Below are positions 13,914 to 21,513 of a DNA stretch of 24,671 bases, in pieces. The stretch's first letter is position 1. Every line of letters starts with the position of its first letter. A model generated the notes under the pieces. That model made no database searches and was not told where the DNA came from. It worked only from the letters and a program-made list of their open reading frames with translations. The stretch comes from Archangium gephyra (GTDB lineage: Bacteria > Myxococcota > Myxococcia > Myxococcales > Myxococcaceae). The stretch covers positions 1 to 24,671 of the forward strand of contig QFQP01000056.1 of assembly GCA_003243425.1 (NCBI GenBank), read 5' to 3'. A program made the translations under genes and the position numbers.

Positions 13914-14996
13914 TCAGCGCGGGAACGGGTCGCGGCCGGGCTCGCCGTGGAACACGTGGTCCCAGATGGTCGAACCTTCGGGCAACGGCTCTTCCTTCAC
14001 CTGCCGGGCGAGCTCGGCGAACTCCGCGGTGTAGCGATCACGCAGCGCCTGCGCGTCGGCCTTCGTCACGATGCCGGCCTTGTCGAGCCGCGCTTCGAAC
14101 TGGGCGATGCAGTCTGCTTCGTTCGTCGCGAAGTTCGCGCCCGACGCCGACGAGTGCCCGTACAGCCGCGAGACGCGCGCCTCCACCAGGTATGGCTTGC
14201 GCTCGGTGCGCACGTACTCGAACGCCTCTTTCAGCTCGAGGTACGCGCTGATGGGGTCGTTGCCGTCGATGGTCTTGGTCTTCATGCCGAAGGCCACGCC
14301 GCGGTCACTGATGCGCTCCACGCCCTGCACCTGGTCGTACGAGGTCGAGATGCCCCACCGGTTGTTGGTGACGATGATCAACACCGGCAGCTCCTGGCCG
14401 GGGCGCGAGCTCCACACCAGACAGCTGGCGAAATCGCCCTCCGCCGTGCCCGCGTCGCCGCCGGTGACGATGCTGATGCCGTCGCCGCCGTGGCGCTTCT
14501 GAACGAGCGCGGTGCCCGGCGCCATCGTGTACTGCACCTCGATGGGCGAGCTGACGGGGACGATGTTCCACGCCTTCTTCGCGAAGTGACCGGCGAAGTT
14601 GCGGCCGCCCGAGTAGGGGTCGCTGGCGGTGTTCTTCATCTGGCGGAGCGCGCCGATGGCCTCTTCACCCATCGCCAGCAACGTGGCCAGCTGACGGTAG
14701 TGGAAGTGGAGGTAGTCGAAGGCCGGGCCCTGGCCCTTCTTGATCAGCATGCCGAGCGGCACGTTGAAGGCCTCTTCACCGGGCCCGCCGATCCAGAAAT
14801 AGCCGTGACCGGTCTTGTACATGGAGATCAGGCGCTCCTCGAGCACGCGCGCCTTGACCATCGTGTCGTGCATCGCCCGCAACGTCGCCGCGTCGAGCGG
14901 CAGGTCGTCGGAGTGCGTCACCAACGGCTTGAACGACGACGGCGCAGACGGTCGGGCCGCCTTCGCCGGGCTGAGCTTCTTCGCATCACGAGCCAT
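13914..14996 (-). CDS. 2-oxoacid dehydrogenase E1 component, alpha subunit (branched-chain type)
   Basis: I take ATG 14996 as the start (360 aa). The open frame reaches back to 15074, but that would overlap the kinase gene and add a low-complexity Ser/Thr leader. The thiamine-diphosphate motif is clear: GGDAGTAEGDFASCL from residue 179 and the closing NNRWGIS at 211-217. Other family marks are the HFHYRQLATLLAMG segment at about 97-110, NIVPVSSPIEVQ at 144-155, and GHSSASGAN with the phosphorylation-loop-like His/Ser. It pairs with the beta subunit downstream. The first 25 or so residues are a basic, Ala/Pro-rich extension not typical of the catalytic core. It begins 13 nt after the kinase stop, so co-transcription with the kinase is likely. 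Confidence 0.92.
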   Translation of the reverse strand: MARDAKKLSPAKAARPSAPSSFKPLVTHSDDLPLDAATLRAMHDTMVKARVLEERLISMYKTGHGYFWIGGPGEEAFNVPLGMLIKKGQGPAFDYLHFHYRQLATLLAMGEEAIGALRQMKNTASDPYSGGRNFAGHFAKKAWNIVPVSSPIEVQYTMAPGTALVQKRHGGDGISIVTGGDAGTAEGDFASCLVWSSRPGQELPVLIIVTNNRWGISTSYDQVQGVERISDRGVAFGMKTKTIDGNDPISAYLELKEAFEYVRTERKPYLVEARVSRLYGHSSASGANFATNEADCIAQFEARLDKAGIVTKADAQALRDRYTAEFAELARQVKEEPLPEGSTIWDHVFHGEPGRDPFPR

Positions 14997-15009
14997 GCCC
15001 GGCGCTCTA

Positions 15010-16860
15010 TCAGATGTTCTTGAGGTAGCGGTTGTACTGCTTCGTGACTTCGTCATCGCAGTCGTAGAAGTCACCGAGCGTACGGGCAGAGTCGCAGCGC
15101 TCGCGCGTGCGCTTCACCAGCTCCCCCAGCATCTGCCGGAGCTCCTCGTTGTTCTTCATCGAAGCGACGATCTCGTCGAGCCGTTCGTCGACGCGCTTGC
15201 CGCGCTTGAGCTCACCCAGACGCACGTCGTCGATGGGCGTGTTGGGGTTCTCTTCCAGCACCTGCGGCTCGTCGGTCGCGGCGTCGGGCGCTTCGGCCAC
15301 CTGCTGATCGGCGCCGCCCGTGTTCGGCGTGCGCGTCGGATCAACCTGGTTGGGCGTGGGGTCGACCCTCGTCGGCCGCGGCTCGACCGTCGGCGGCTCC
15401 ACCTTCACGGGCGCAATCGGCGTGGGGTCACGCGGAATGTCGAGGGGCTTCGGGCGCTTGCCGACGGGCGTCGGCTCCGGCGGTCTGGTCGGGAACGCGA
15501 CGTAGATGCCCACCGCGAGGAGCCACACGCCGACCACGCCGGCGAGCACCCACGGCCAACGGCGCGTCACCTTGCGCTTGATGTCGGCGACCTGCGCTTC
15601 GACGGCCAGTTCACGCGCGCGCTTCTTCTCGGCGCCCTTCGGAGCCGCCGCTTCGACCACCGGGTCGATCTGCATCAGGCTCATCATGGTGGCCGCGTTA
15701 CGCAGTTGCTTGGTGGCCGCGCGCAGGTCGGCCTTCACGTGCGCCGAGTCGGGCCGCTCCCCGGGCTCCTTGGCGAGGAGCTTGAGGATCAGCTCTGACA
15801 ACGCTTTGGGAATCTCCTTGTTGAGCTCGTGCGGAATCGGCGGTGCTTCGTGCACGTGCTTTTCCATCACCTCCATCGGCGTGGTGCCGATGAACGGGAG
15901 CCGGCCCGTCAGCATGTGGAAGCAGAGAATGCCAAACGCGTAGAGGTCCGCCGGCGGCCCGGCGGGACGGCCTCGCGCGTGCTCGGGCGAGATGTAGTCG
16001 GGCGTGCCGGCGATGCGCGTGACGTTCTGCTGATTCCGGCGAGCGAGGCCGAAGTCGAGCAGCTTCACGTACATGAGGTTGCCTTCCTTCACGAGGAACA
16101 CGTTGGCGGGCTTCAGGTCGCGGTGAACGACGCCCGCCTCGTGCGCGGCGGTGAGCGCCGAGAGCACCTGCTCGAGAATGACGACCGCGTCGCCCGCGGG
16201 CACCTTGCCTTCGCGCTGCATGAGCTGCTCGAGGGCCTCGCCTTCGAGCAGCTCCATGATCAGGTAGTGCCGGCCATCGTCGAGCGTGCCGGCGCCGAAG
16301 ATGTTGATGATGCCGCGGTTCTTGATGCTGCTGATGATCCGCGCCTCGTCGAGGAGCCGATCCATGTCGCGCGGGTCCTGAACGATGTCGGGCCGCAGCA
16401 CCTTGATGGCCACCGACTTGCCGATGAGCTTGTGGGTGGCCTTGAAGACCACGCCCATGCCGCCGACCCCGAGCTTCTTCTCGATGACGTAGTCTTGAAT
16501 CGACTTGCCGATGAGGCCGTCGCGCGAGCTCCCCGACGTACTCTCGAGCGCGCTGGACGGGGCCCGCTGCGGCGCACTCCGACGCGGCGCAGCGCCGGCG
16601 GCGGCTTGCGGTACGGGACCACCGGCAGGCCGCGCCCTCGGTTTGGCCGGCGCAGGATCTTCGTCGGCGAGCGTGTTGACGGGCGCGTCAGCCGCGGGTT
16701 TCCGAACGACGACCGCGGGCTTCCGCGTGCCCGGTTGAAGCGTCTTGCTGCGCGAAGTCGCGTCTCCGCCCGCAGCCAGAGACGTGCCGCACCTTGGGCA
16801 GGTCCTCGACTGCGTGGGCGAGGCGGTTCCACATGTCGGGCAGATCACTTCACCGGGCAT
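15010..16860 (-). CDS. Ser/Thr protein kinase with N-terminal zinc ribbon and transmembrane anchor
   Basis: This 616-aa Hanks-type kinase has four parts. Residues 7-24 are a zinc ribbon (C7PTC10 and C21PRC24). A Pro/Ala-rich linker follows to about 115. The kinase domain spans about 124-385, with glycine loop GVGGMGVV (131-138), Lys153 in AIK, HRDLKPAN (catalytic Asp248), DFG (269-271) and SPE in place of APE (291-293), so all key residues are present. A transmembrane helix lies at about 436-456 and is followed by an outward-facing Pro/Thr-rich stalk and a charged C-terminal region with two Cys (ERCDSARTLGDFYDCDDE). It is probably a membrane sensor kinase; ligand and targets are unknown. rlmN lies 31 nt upstream and the E1 alpha gene 13 nt downstream. 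The start has no clear ribosome binding site. Confidence 0.93.
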   Translation of the reverse strand: MPGEVICPTCGTASPTQSRTCPRCGTSLAAGGDATSRSKTLQPGTRKPAVVVRKPAADAPVNTLADEDPAPAKPRARPAGGPVPQAAAGAAPRRSAPQRAPSSALESTSGSSRDGLIGKSIQDYVIEKKLGVGGMGVVFKATHKLIGKSVAIKVLRPDIVQDPRDMDRLLDEARIISSIKNRGIINIFGAGTLDDGRHYLIMELLEGEALEQLMQREGKVPAGDAVVILEQVLSALTAAHEAGVVHRDLKPANVFLVKEGNLMYVKLLDFGLARRNQQNVTRIAGTPDYISPEHARGRPAGPPADLYAFGILCFHMLTGRLPFIGTTPMEVMEKHVHEAPPIPHELNKEIPKALSELILKLLAKEPGERPDSAHVKADLRAATKQLRNAATMMSLMQIDPVVEAAAPKGAEKKRARELAVEAQVADIKRKVTRRWPWVLAGVVGVWLLAVGIYVAFPTRPPEPTPVGKRPKPLDIPRDPTPIAPVKVEPPTVEPRPTRVDPTPNQVDPTRTPNTGGADQQVAEAPDAATDEPQVLEENPNTPIDDVRLGELKRGKRVDERLDEIVASMKNNEELRQMLGELVKRTRERCDSARTLGDFYDCDDEVTKQYNRYLKNI

Positions 16861-16891
16861 GAACGGGGGTCATTCAACCACAGGTTCCGTT

Positions 16892-17950
16892 TCACGCTCC
16901 GACCGAAATTCCGGGGGTGAAGCCGGCCCCGTCTTTCGAGAGCACGAGCTGACCGCACGCCGCGGCGATCTCGCGCCCGCGCGGCCAGCGTACGAGCGTC
17001 AGCAGGCCCTGCTTCACCGCGCGCTCGTGGAACTTGTTCACGCGCTCTTCGGTCGGCGTCTTGAGGCCTGTGCCGGGGTACGGGTTGTACGGAATCAGGT
17101 TCACGCGCGAAGGAATGCCGTCGAGTAACTGCACGAGGCGGTCGGCGTCTTCGTCGGTGTCGTTCAAGTCGCCGAAGAGCACGTACTCGATGAAGTAGTC
17201 GCGCTTGTTGTTGCGGCGTGCGGCGTCTTCACGGAGCGCGTCGAGCAGCGAAGCGATGGGCCAGGTCCTGGTCTGCGGCATCACCTGCTGACGAACTTCG
17301 TCGGTGGTGGCGTTGAGCGAGAGCGCGAGCGACGCTTTCGACTCCGCGAGGAAGCGCTTGAGGCCGGGAAGAACACCCGAGGTGCTCACGGTGACGCCCA
17401 CGTGCCGCAGCTGCGGCGCGGGGCTCTGCGTGAGGCACTCCACGGCGCGCAGCACCTCGTCGAGGTTGTCCATCGGCTCGCCCATGCCCATGAAGACCAC
17501 GTTGGTCGCGGGCTGGTGCTCCGGCGCTTCGTTTCGGGCGTGGAGGTACTGGCCGATCATCTCTTCGGCCTTGAGCTGGCGAATGAAGCCGAGTTCTTTG
17601 GTCGCGCAGAAGGTGCAACGGCGCGTGCAGCCAGCCTGGCTCGAGATGCAGATGGTGCTGCGGCCCTTCGCAGGAATTCGAACCGTCTCGACGTTGGTGC
17701 CGTCGAAGTCGAGCGCGTACTTCGTGGTGCCGTCGGGGCTCTGTTGCCTCTCGAGCACCTTCGGCAGCGACCACTTGCGCGCTTCGATGAACGGTCGCCA
17801 CGCACGGTGACTCACGCCGGGCACGGTGTCGGGGAGTTCTTGAGGAAGTGTCTTCTGCGCGTAGAGCCACTTGAGGGCTTCGACGGCGCGCGTGCGACTG
17901 CCGAGTTCACGGGTCAGTTCGTCGACAGTGAGCGCAGGGAGGTGACGCAC
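16892..17950 (-). CDS. rlmN: 23S rRNA (adenine-C2) methyltransferase RlmN (also acts on tRNA)
   Basis: This 352-aa radical-SAM methyltransferase adds a methyl to C2 of A2503 in 23S rRNA and, in E. coli, A37 of some tRNAs. The radical-SAM cluster is C108TRRC112TFC115. The methyl-carrier and resolving cysteines correspond to Cys332 (AAACGQL) and Cys101 (seven residues before the cluster, as in E. coli). GMGEP at 155-159 and SLNATTDEVR are also family marks, and the length is normal. The antibiotic-resistance paralogue Cfr is a less likely alternative, since this is an ordinary chromosomal context. The start is GTG 17950 with GAAGG (17959-17963) 8 nt upstream. It heads a tightly spaced run with the kinase and E1 genes. 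Confidence 0.95.
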   Translation of the reverse strand: MRHLPALTVDELTRELGSRTRAVEALKWLYAQKTLPQELPDTVPGVSHRAWRPFIEARKWSLPKVLERQQSPDGTTKYALDFDGTNVETVRIPAKGRSTICISSQAGCTRRCTFCATKELGFIRQLKAEEMIGQYLHARNEAPEHQPATNVVFMGMGEPMDNLDEVLRAVECLTQSPAPQLRHVGVTVSTSGVLPGLKRFLAESKASLALSLNATTDEVRQQVMPQTRTWPIASLLDALREDAARRNNKRDYFIEYVLFGDLNDTDEDADRLVQLLDGIPSRVNLIPYNPYPGTGLKTPTEERVNKFHERAVKQGLLTLVRWPRGREIAAACGQLVLSKDGAGFTPGISVGA

Positions 17951-18271
17951 GTGCGGTGCCTTCGCAGAAGGGAAGACCGGGTGTCAACGCGAGGTCGGGC
18001 TGGCGCTGCGGGTGGGCGGTCTGCGTTGGTGGCGTGCTTTTGAACCCGAACGCGCTGGCCCCTCGGCAGGTCACCTGGGGTGTCACCGTCGCGCTTCCAC
18101 ACCGTGGTCACCCGGTCGCCATGCTGCGGAATCCCGTTCGAGGTCGCGGGGCCAGCGCGCATCAGGCACGGCGTGACAACCCGTTCGACATCGCTCACCC
18201 GGGGCCAGGTGTCAGACCACGCCGGTATCGATGTTCGCGGCTGCGGAATGGACGAGGGGTTGGGGAAGTGT

Positions 18272-18285
18272 CTCGCGATCGCGAG
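18272..18285. promoter_or_regulatory. 14-bp perfect palindrome CTCGCGATCGCGAG
   Basis: CTCGCGATCGCGAG is its own reverse complement and contains the 8-base palindrome GCGATCGC. It lies 169 bp upstream of the macroglobulin start and 322 bp upstream of rlmN. It may be a dimeric regulator site, but a chance palindrome in GC-rich DNA cannot be excluded. Confidence 0.3.
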
Positions 18286-18423
18286 CAGGCAATGCGCTTC
18301 CGCGTGCTGCATTGGACGTGGAAGGCACTCCACGCGTTCCCCGAACGGCTGACGGTCGAACTGGCCACCTGTCTGCGACGGGCGGCGTGAAGGAACACCG
18401 CTTCCCCGGAAGGTGTCCACGGG

Positions 18424-18429
18424 TACGAT
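18424..18429 (+). promoter_or_regulatory. Possible -10 element for the macroglobulin operon
   Basis: TACGAT differs from TATAAT at two positions and lies 24 nt before ATG 18454, which would put transcription start close to the ribosome binding site. No convincing -35 box is found about 17 nt upstream, so this is weak. Confidence 0.25.
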
Positions 18430-18453
18430 GCCGCGACCTTCGAGGGGGAATTC

Positions 18454-21400
18454 ATGCGTTTGAAGCGGCTGCTCATCGGGCTCGCGCTCTTGCTGGCGGT
18501 GGTACTCGGCATCGCGAGCACGCAGACCTGTCTGCGACTCGGCTTCCGCACGGGCGTGTGGGTCGACCAGTGTCCTGACGGAGAGCTCCGCCAGACCATC
18601 AGCGTCAACGCACCGTCGCTCAAGCGTGGCGAGGCGAGTTCGATCACCGTCATGGTCAACGCCACCTACCTGGTGGGACCGAACGATCAGCGGCGGACCG
18701 AAGCCATCACCTCCTTCACGCCGACCATCGCGCTGGTGAACGGTGCGCAGGAAACGGCGCTCTCGCCCAGGGAGGGCTGGAAGAAGCAGGGCACCGCGCT
18801 CACCGCCGAGCTCGCGCTGCCGAAAGTGAACGACGGCGACTACGTGTTGCGTGTTCGCGCGACCTCGCCGCTCGGTGAAGAGAAGGTCGACCTGCCGCTG
18901 CCGCTGTTCACGCCGGCCCGCATTCACGTGCTGACCGACCGGCCGCTCTACGAGCCCGGCAACACGGTGAAGTTCCGCGCCATCGCGCTCAAGGCCAACG
19001 ACCTCACCCCGCTCGAAGAGCGCCCCGGCACGTGGGTGGTGACCAACGCGTCGGGAGAGGTGCTGCTCGAAGAAAGAGCGGCGAGCGGGCCGTGGGGTGT
19101 GGTGGCGGGCAGCTTCCCCATCGATCGCGGCGGCACGAGCGGCGAATGGACCGTCGCCTGGCGCTCGGGCCCCAACAGCCAGTCACGCACGTTCACCGTC
19201 AAGCCGTTCACCCTGCCCCGCTTCCGCCTCGAAGCCGCGACCGTGAAGCCGTTCTACGGGCGCGGTGAACGCCCGGTGGTGAAGGGCTCGGTGAAGTACA
19301 GCTCGGGCGCGCCGGTCGCCAACGCGAAGCTCGAGGTGCGGTGGACCGTCAACGGTGAATGGCCCGCGCCGGTGAGCTGGACGAACGGCAACGCGCTGCC
19401 GAAGACCGCCACCACCAACGCCAGCGGCACCTTCACGCTGGAGCTCCCGCAGGTGCCGGAAGATCTCCAGGGGAAGTCGACGCTGCTCGCGAACCTCGGC
19501 GCCGTCGACGCCAGTGGTGACCGGGTCGAAGGCAGCACGTCGGTGTTGCTCTCTCAGGACCTCATCGCGGTGAGCGGAATCACCGAGCTCGCCGGGGGCC
19601 TCGTGGAAGGCGTCAACAACCGCCTGTTTCTCCGCGCGACCACCGCCGACGGCCGGCTGCTCGACGGGGTGACGCTCAACGTGAAGCGCCTGTGGGAGCC
19701 GACGGACAAGGGGACGGATGCCGTCGTCGATGAAGATGGCGTGGCGAGTCTGCAGGTCGACCCGGGGCCGGCGGTGAACGTCATCATCCCCGCGATGCCG
19801 TTTCGCCCGCCGCCGCCGGTGAAGCAGGTCACCCGCACGCAGCTGAGCGAACGCCTCGGCTACGACGACGACGTCTCCCTCGCGGACCGCATGGCCTTCG
19901 ACGCGCTCGACGCGAAGCTGACGAAGTGCACGCGCCTGGTGCTCGACGGCGGCTCCATGGTCGAGGTGTCGTTGCTGGTGAGCAGCAGCGGGAAGATCAG
20001 CGCCATCACCGCTCCGGCGACGCCCCTGGGCCGCTGCGTGGAAAGCGTGGTGTCGACCGCTTCGTTCCCCGCCGGCAAGGAGCGCTTCTATTCGAGCGGT
20101 TGGAACTTCGACGACAGCGACCTCCCCGCGCTCACGATGGAGCTCGACGCCGCGCCCGACGTGCCGCCCGGCCTCGAGGAAGGGCTCTCGCTCGCGTTGC
20201 TCGAAGCACGCGACTGTCTCCCCGCGACCGTGAAGACCGGCGAGCTGCCGCGCCTCATTCGCTGGCAGCAGAAGCAGCGGCGCATCGAGCTCACGTGGGC
20301 GTCGGTGCCCGGTGACGTGTACGCCGACAGCGCGCTCTCGTGCATCGCGTCACGCGTGAAGAGCTTCGAGCTGCCGAAGTCGCACAACGGCGACGACGGC
20401 GTCGGCGAATCGTCGGCGCTCGACGAAGCCATCGGCGTGGCGCACCTCGGCGTCACCGCTCCAGAGAAATACGAGTCCATCAAGCCGCAGGACACGGTGA
20501 TGCTCGGCTACGAGTTTCTCGTCACCGCGAAGAAGGGCGGCGAGGTGCTCGGCTCGACGAAGCTGCGCATGTCACCCGGTTCGGTGCCGCCGCTGCGCCT
20601 GCGCGCCAGCTCGCAGCTCGTGAAGCCGGGCGAGACGGTGAAGATCGAAGTGCTGCGAAGTGCCGACTACACCGGCGAGCTGCCCGAGAAGCTCTGGCTT
20701 CGCCACGCCTACGACACCGTCGAGTCGAAGGTCGATGAGGCCACGCGCTCGGCACAGTTCCAGATTCCTGTGGGCTGGAGCGGCTGGGCGAGCGTCGCGT
20801 TCGGCAGCGGGCAGGTGTTCCTGTTCGTGCAGCCGGCGGCGTCGCTCGCGGTGAAGGTCACGCCAGAGAAGCCGCGCTACTCGCCGGGTGACGTCGCCCA
20901 CCTCGACGTGGAGACGACGATCGGCAGCGCCGGCGGTCCTGCGGCGGTGGGTCTCTTCGGCGTCGACGACTCGCTCTCGCAGCTCACCTCGCTGCCCAAC
21001 GCAGACGAGCTGGCGGGGCTCCGACCGCAGGCGACGGGTGAACAGGTCTTCGGTTCGTTCGACGCGCAGGCGCTCTCACTGGGGCGAATTCGCGGCGCGA
21101 ACGCGACAGCCGCCACGCTGGTGCGCGTGTCGTCGATGCCCGCGCCTCCGGAGGTCGAAGCCACGGTCAGCGTGAACGGCGCCACGGTGTTCGACCCCAA
21201 CGAGACGCAGGTCGACCGCTTCTATGTGGTGCTCGGCGAACTCTATGGCCAGGTGCGCCAGTGGGAAGCGAGCGCCCCCAAAGACGAGAAGCTGACGCCG
21301 CAGACGATGGCGAAGTTGTGGAACAGCTCGCTGGACGCGCTCAGCGCGAAGAAGGAACCGGTGAACGATGCATGGGGCCGAAAGCTGAGGCTGCATCGCC

Positions 21401-21513
21401 TCCCCGCCGACCTGCTCGCGCTCACCGAGCCGCGCGCGGTCGTCATCGACGGCACGCGGTTGCCTGAAGACATGCAGAACTGGTCGCAGTGGGTCGCGAA
21501 GGAGAAGCCATGA
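18454..21513 (+). CDS. Alpha-2-macroglobulin-like protein, N-terminal half (MG domains)
   Basis: This is a 1019-aa protein. Residues 1-23 form a signal or anchor helix after MRLKR. A macroglobulin MG2-type domain is marked by TDRPLYEPGNTVKFRAIAL from residue 161, and further beta domains follow to about 450. Residues about 480-660 hold two Cys-pair modules (Cys492/Cys528 and Cys588/Cys630) resembling the TonB/AgmX C-terminal fold. Another MG domain (YSPGDVAHLDVET from 809, then GLFGVDDSLSQL at about 833-844) is the MG6-like one that precedes the bait region in animal A2M. The C-terminus has the NDAWGRKLRL motif. The protein ends there, with the A2M and thioester-like parts in the next gene, to which it is coupled by an ATGA overlap. 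The ribosome binding site is GAGGGGG, 5 nt before the ATG. It is predicted to be periplasmic and inner-membrane anchored. Confidence 0.87.
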   Translation: MRLKRLLIGLALLLAVVLGIASTQTCLRLGFRTGVWVDQCPDGELRQTISVNAPSLKRGEASSITVMVNATYLVGPNDQRRTEAITSFTPTIALVNGAQETALSPREGWKKQGTALTAELALPKVNDGDYVLRVRATSPLGEEKVDLPLPLFTPARIHVLTDRPLYEPGNTVKFRAIALKANDLTPLEERPGTWVVTNASGEVLLEERAASGPWGVVAGSFPIDRGGTSGEWTVAWRSGPNSQSRTFTVKPFTLPRFRLEAATVKPFYGRGERPVVKGSVKYSSGAPVANAKLEVRWTVNGEWPAPVSWTNGNALPKTATTNASGTFTLELPQVPEDLQGKSTLLANLGAVDASGDRVEGSTSVLLSQDLIAVSGITELAGGLVEGVNNRLFLRATTADGRLLDGVTLNVKRLWEPTDKGTDAVVDEDGVASLQVDPGPAVNVIIPAMPFRPPPPVKQVTRTQLSERLGYDDDVSLADRMAFDALDAKLTKCTRLVLDGGSMVEVSLLVSSSGKISAITAPATPLGRCVESVVSTASFPAGKERFYSSGWNFDDSDLPALTMELDAAPDVPPGLEEGLSLALLEARDCLPATVKTGELPRLIRWQQKQRRIELTWASVPGDVYADSALSCIASRVKSFELPKSHNGDDGVGESSALDEAIGVAHLGVTAPEKYESIKPQDTVMLGYEFLVTAKKGGEVLGSTKLRMSPGSVPPLRLRASSQLVKPGETVKIEVLRSADYTGELPEKLWLRHAYDTVESKVDEATRSAQFQIPVGWSGWASVAFGSGQVFLFVQPAASLAVKVTPEKPRYSPGDVAHLDVETTIGSAGGPAAVGLFGVDDSLSQLTSLPNADELAGLRPQATGEQVFGSFDAQALSLGRIRGANATAATLVRVSSMPAPPEVEATVSVNGATVFDPNETQVDRFYVVLGELYGQVRQWEASAPKDEKLTPQTMAKLWNSSLDALSAKKEPVNDAWGRKLRLHRLPADLLALTEPRAVVIDGTRLPEDMQNWSQWVAKEKP
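21499..21504 (+). promoter_or_regulatory. Ribosome binding site that fixes the second macroglobulin start
   Basis: AAGGAG lies 5 nt before ATG 21510, inside the end of the upstream gene. It favours 21510 over an in-frame start at 21489, and it puts the membrane segment at the very N-terminus. Confidence 0.8.

Larger units (their letters stand above)
17951..18453. other. 503-bp intergenic region without a supported gene
   Basis: This is the gap between divergent rlmN and the macroglobulin pair. The open frames here are rich in Arg/Gly/Pro and show no recognisable protein. It holds a 14-bp perfect palindrome (18272-18285), several GGTCACC/GGTGTCACC-like short repeats around 18069-18115, and a possible -10 box TACGAT at 18424-18429 for the downstream gene. 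No tRNA or terminator was seen. Confidence 0.6.

Noticed and set aside
16892..17950. Cfr-type resistance methyltransferase instead of RlmN
   Set aside because: Length, motif spacing and chromosomal context all fit a housekeeping RlmN, and no mobile element is nearby.
17914..18927. 337-aa minus-strand open frame across the rlmN/macroglobulin gap
   Set aside because: It overlaps the ends of two clear genes in antisense and has Arg-rich non-coding composition.
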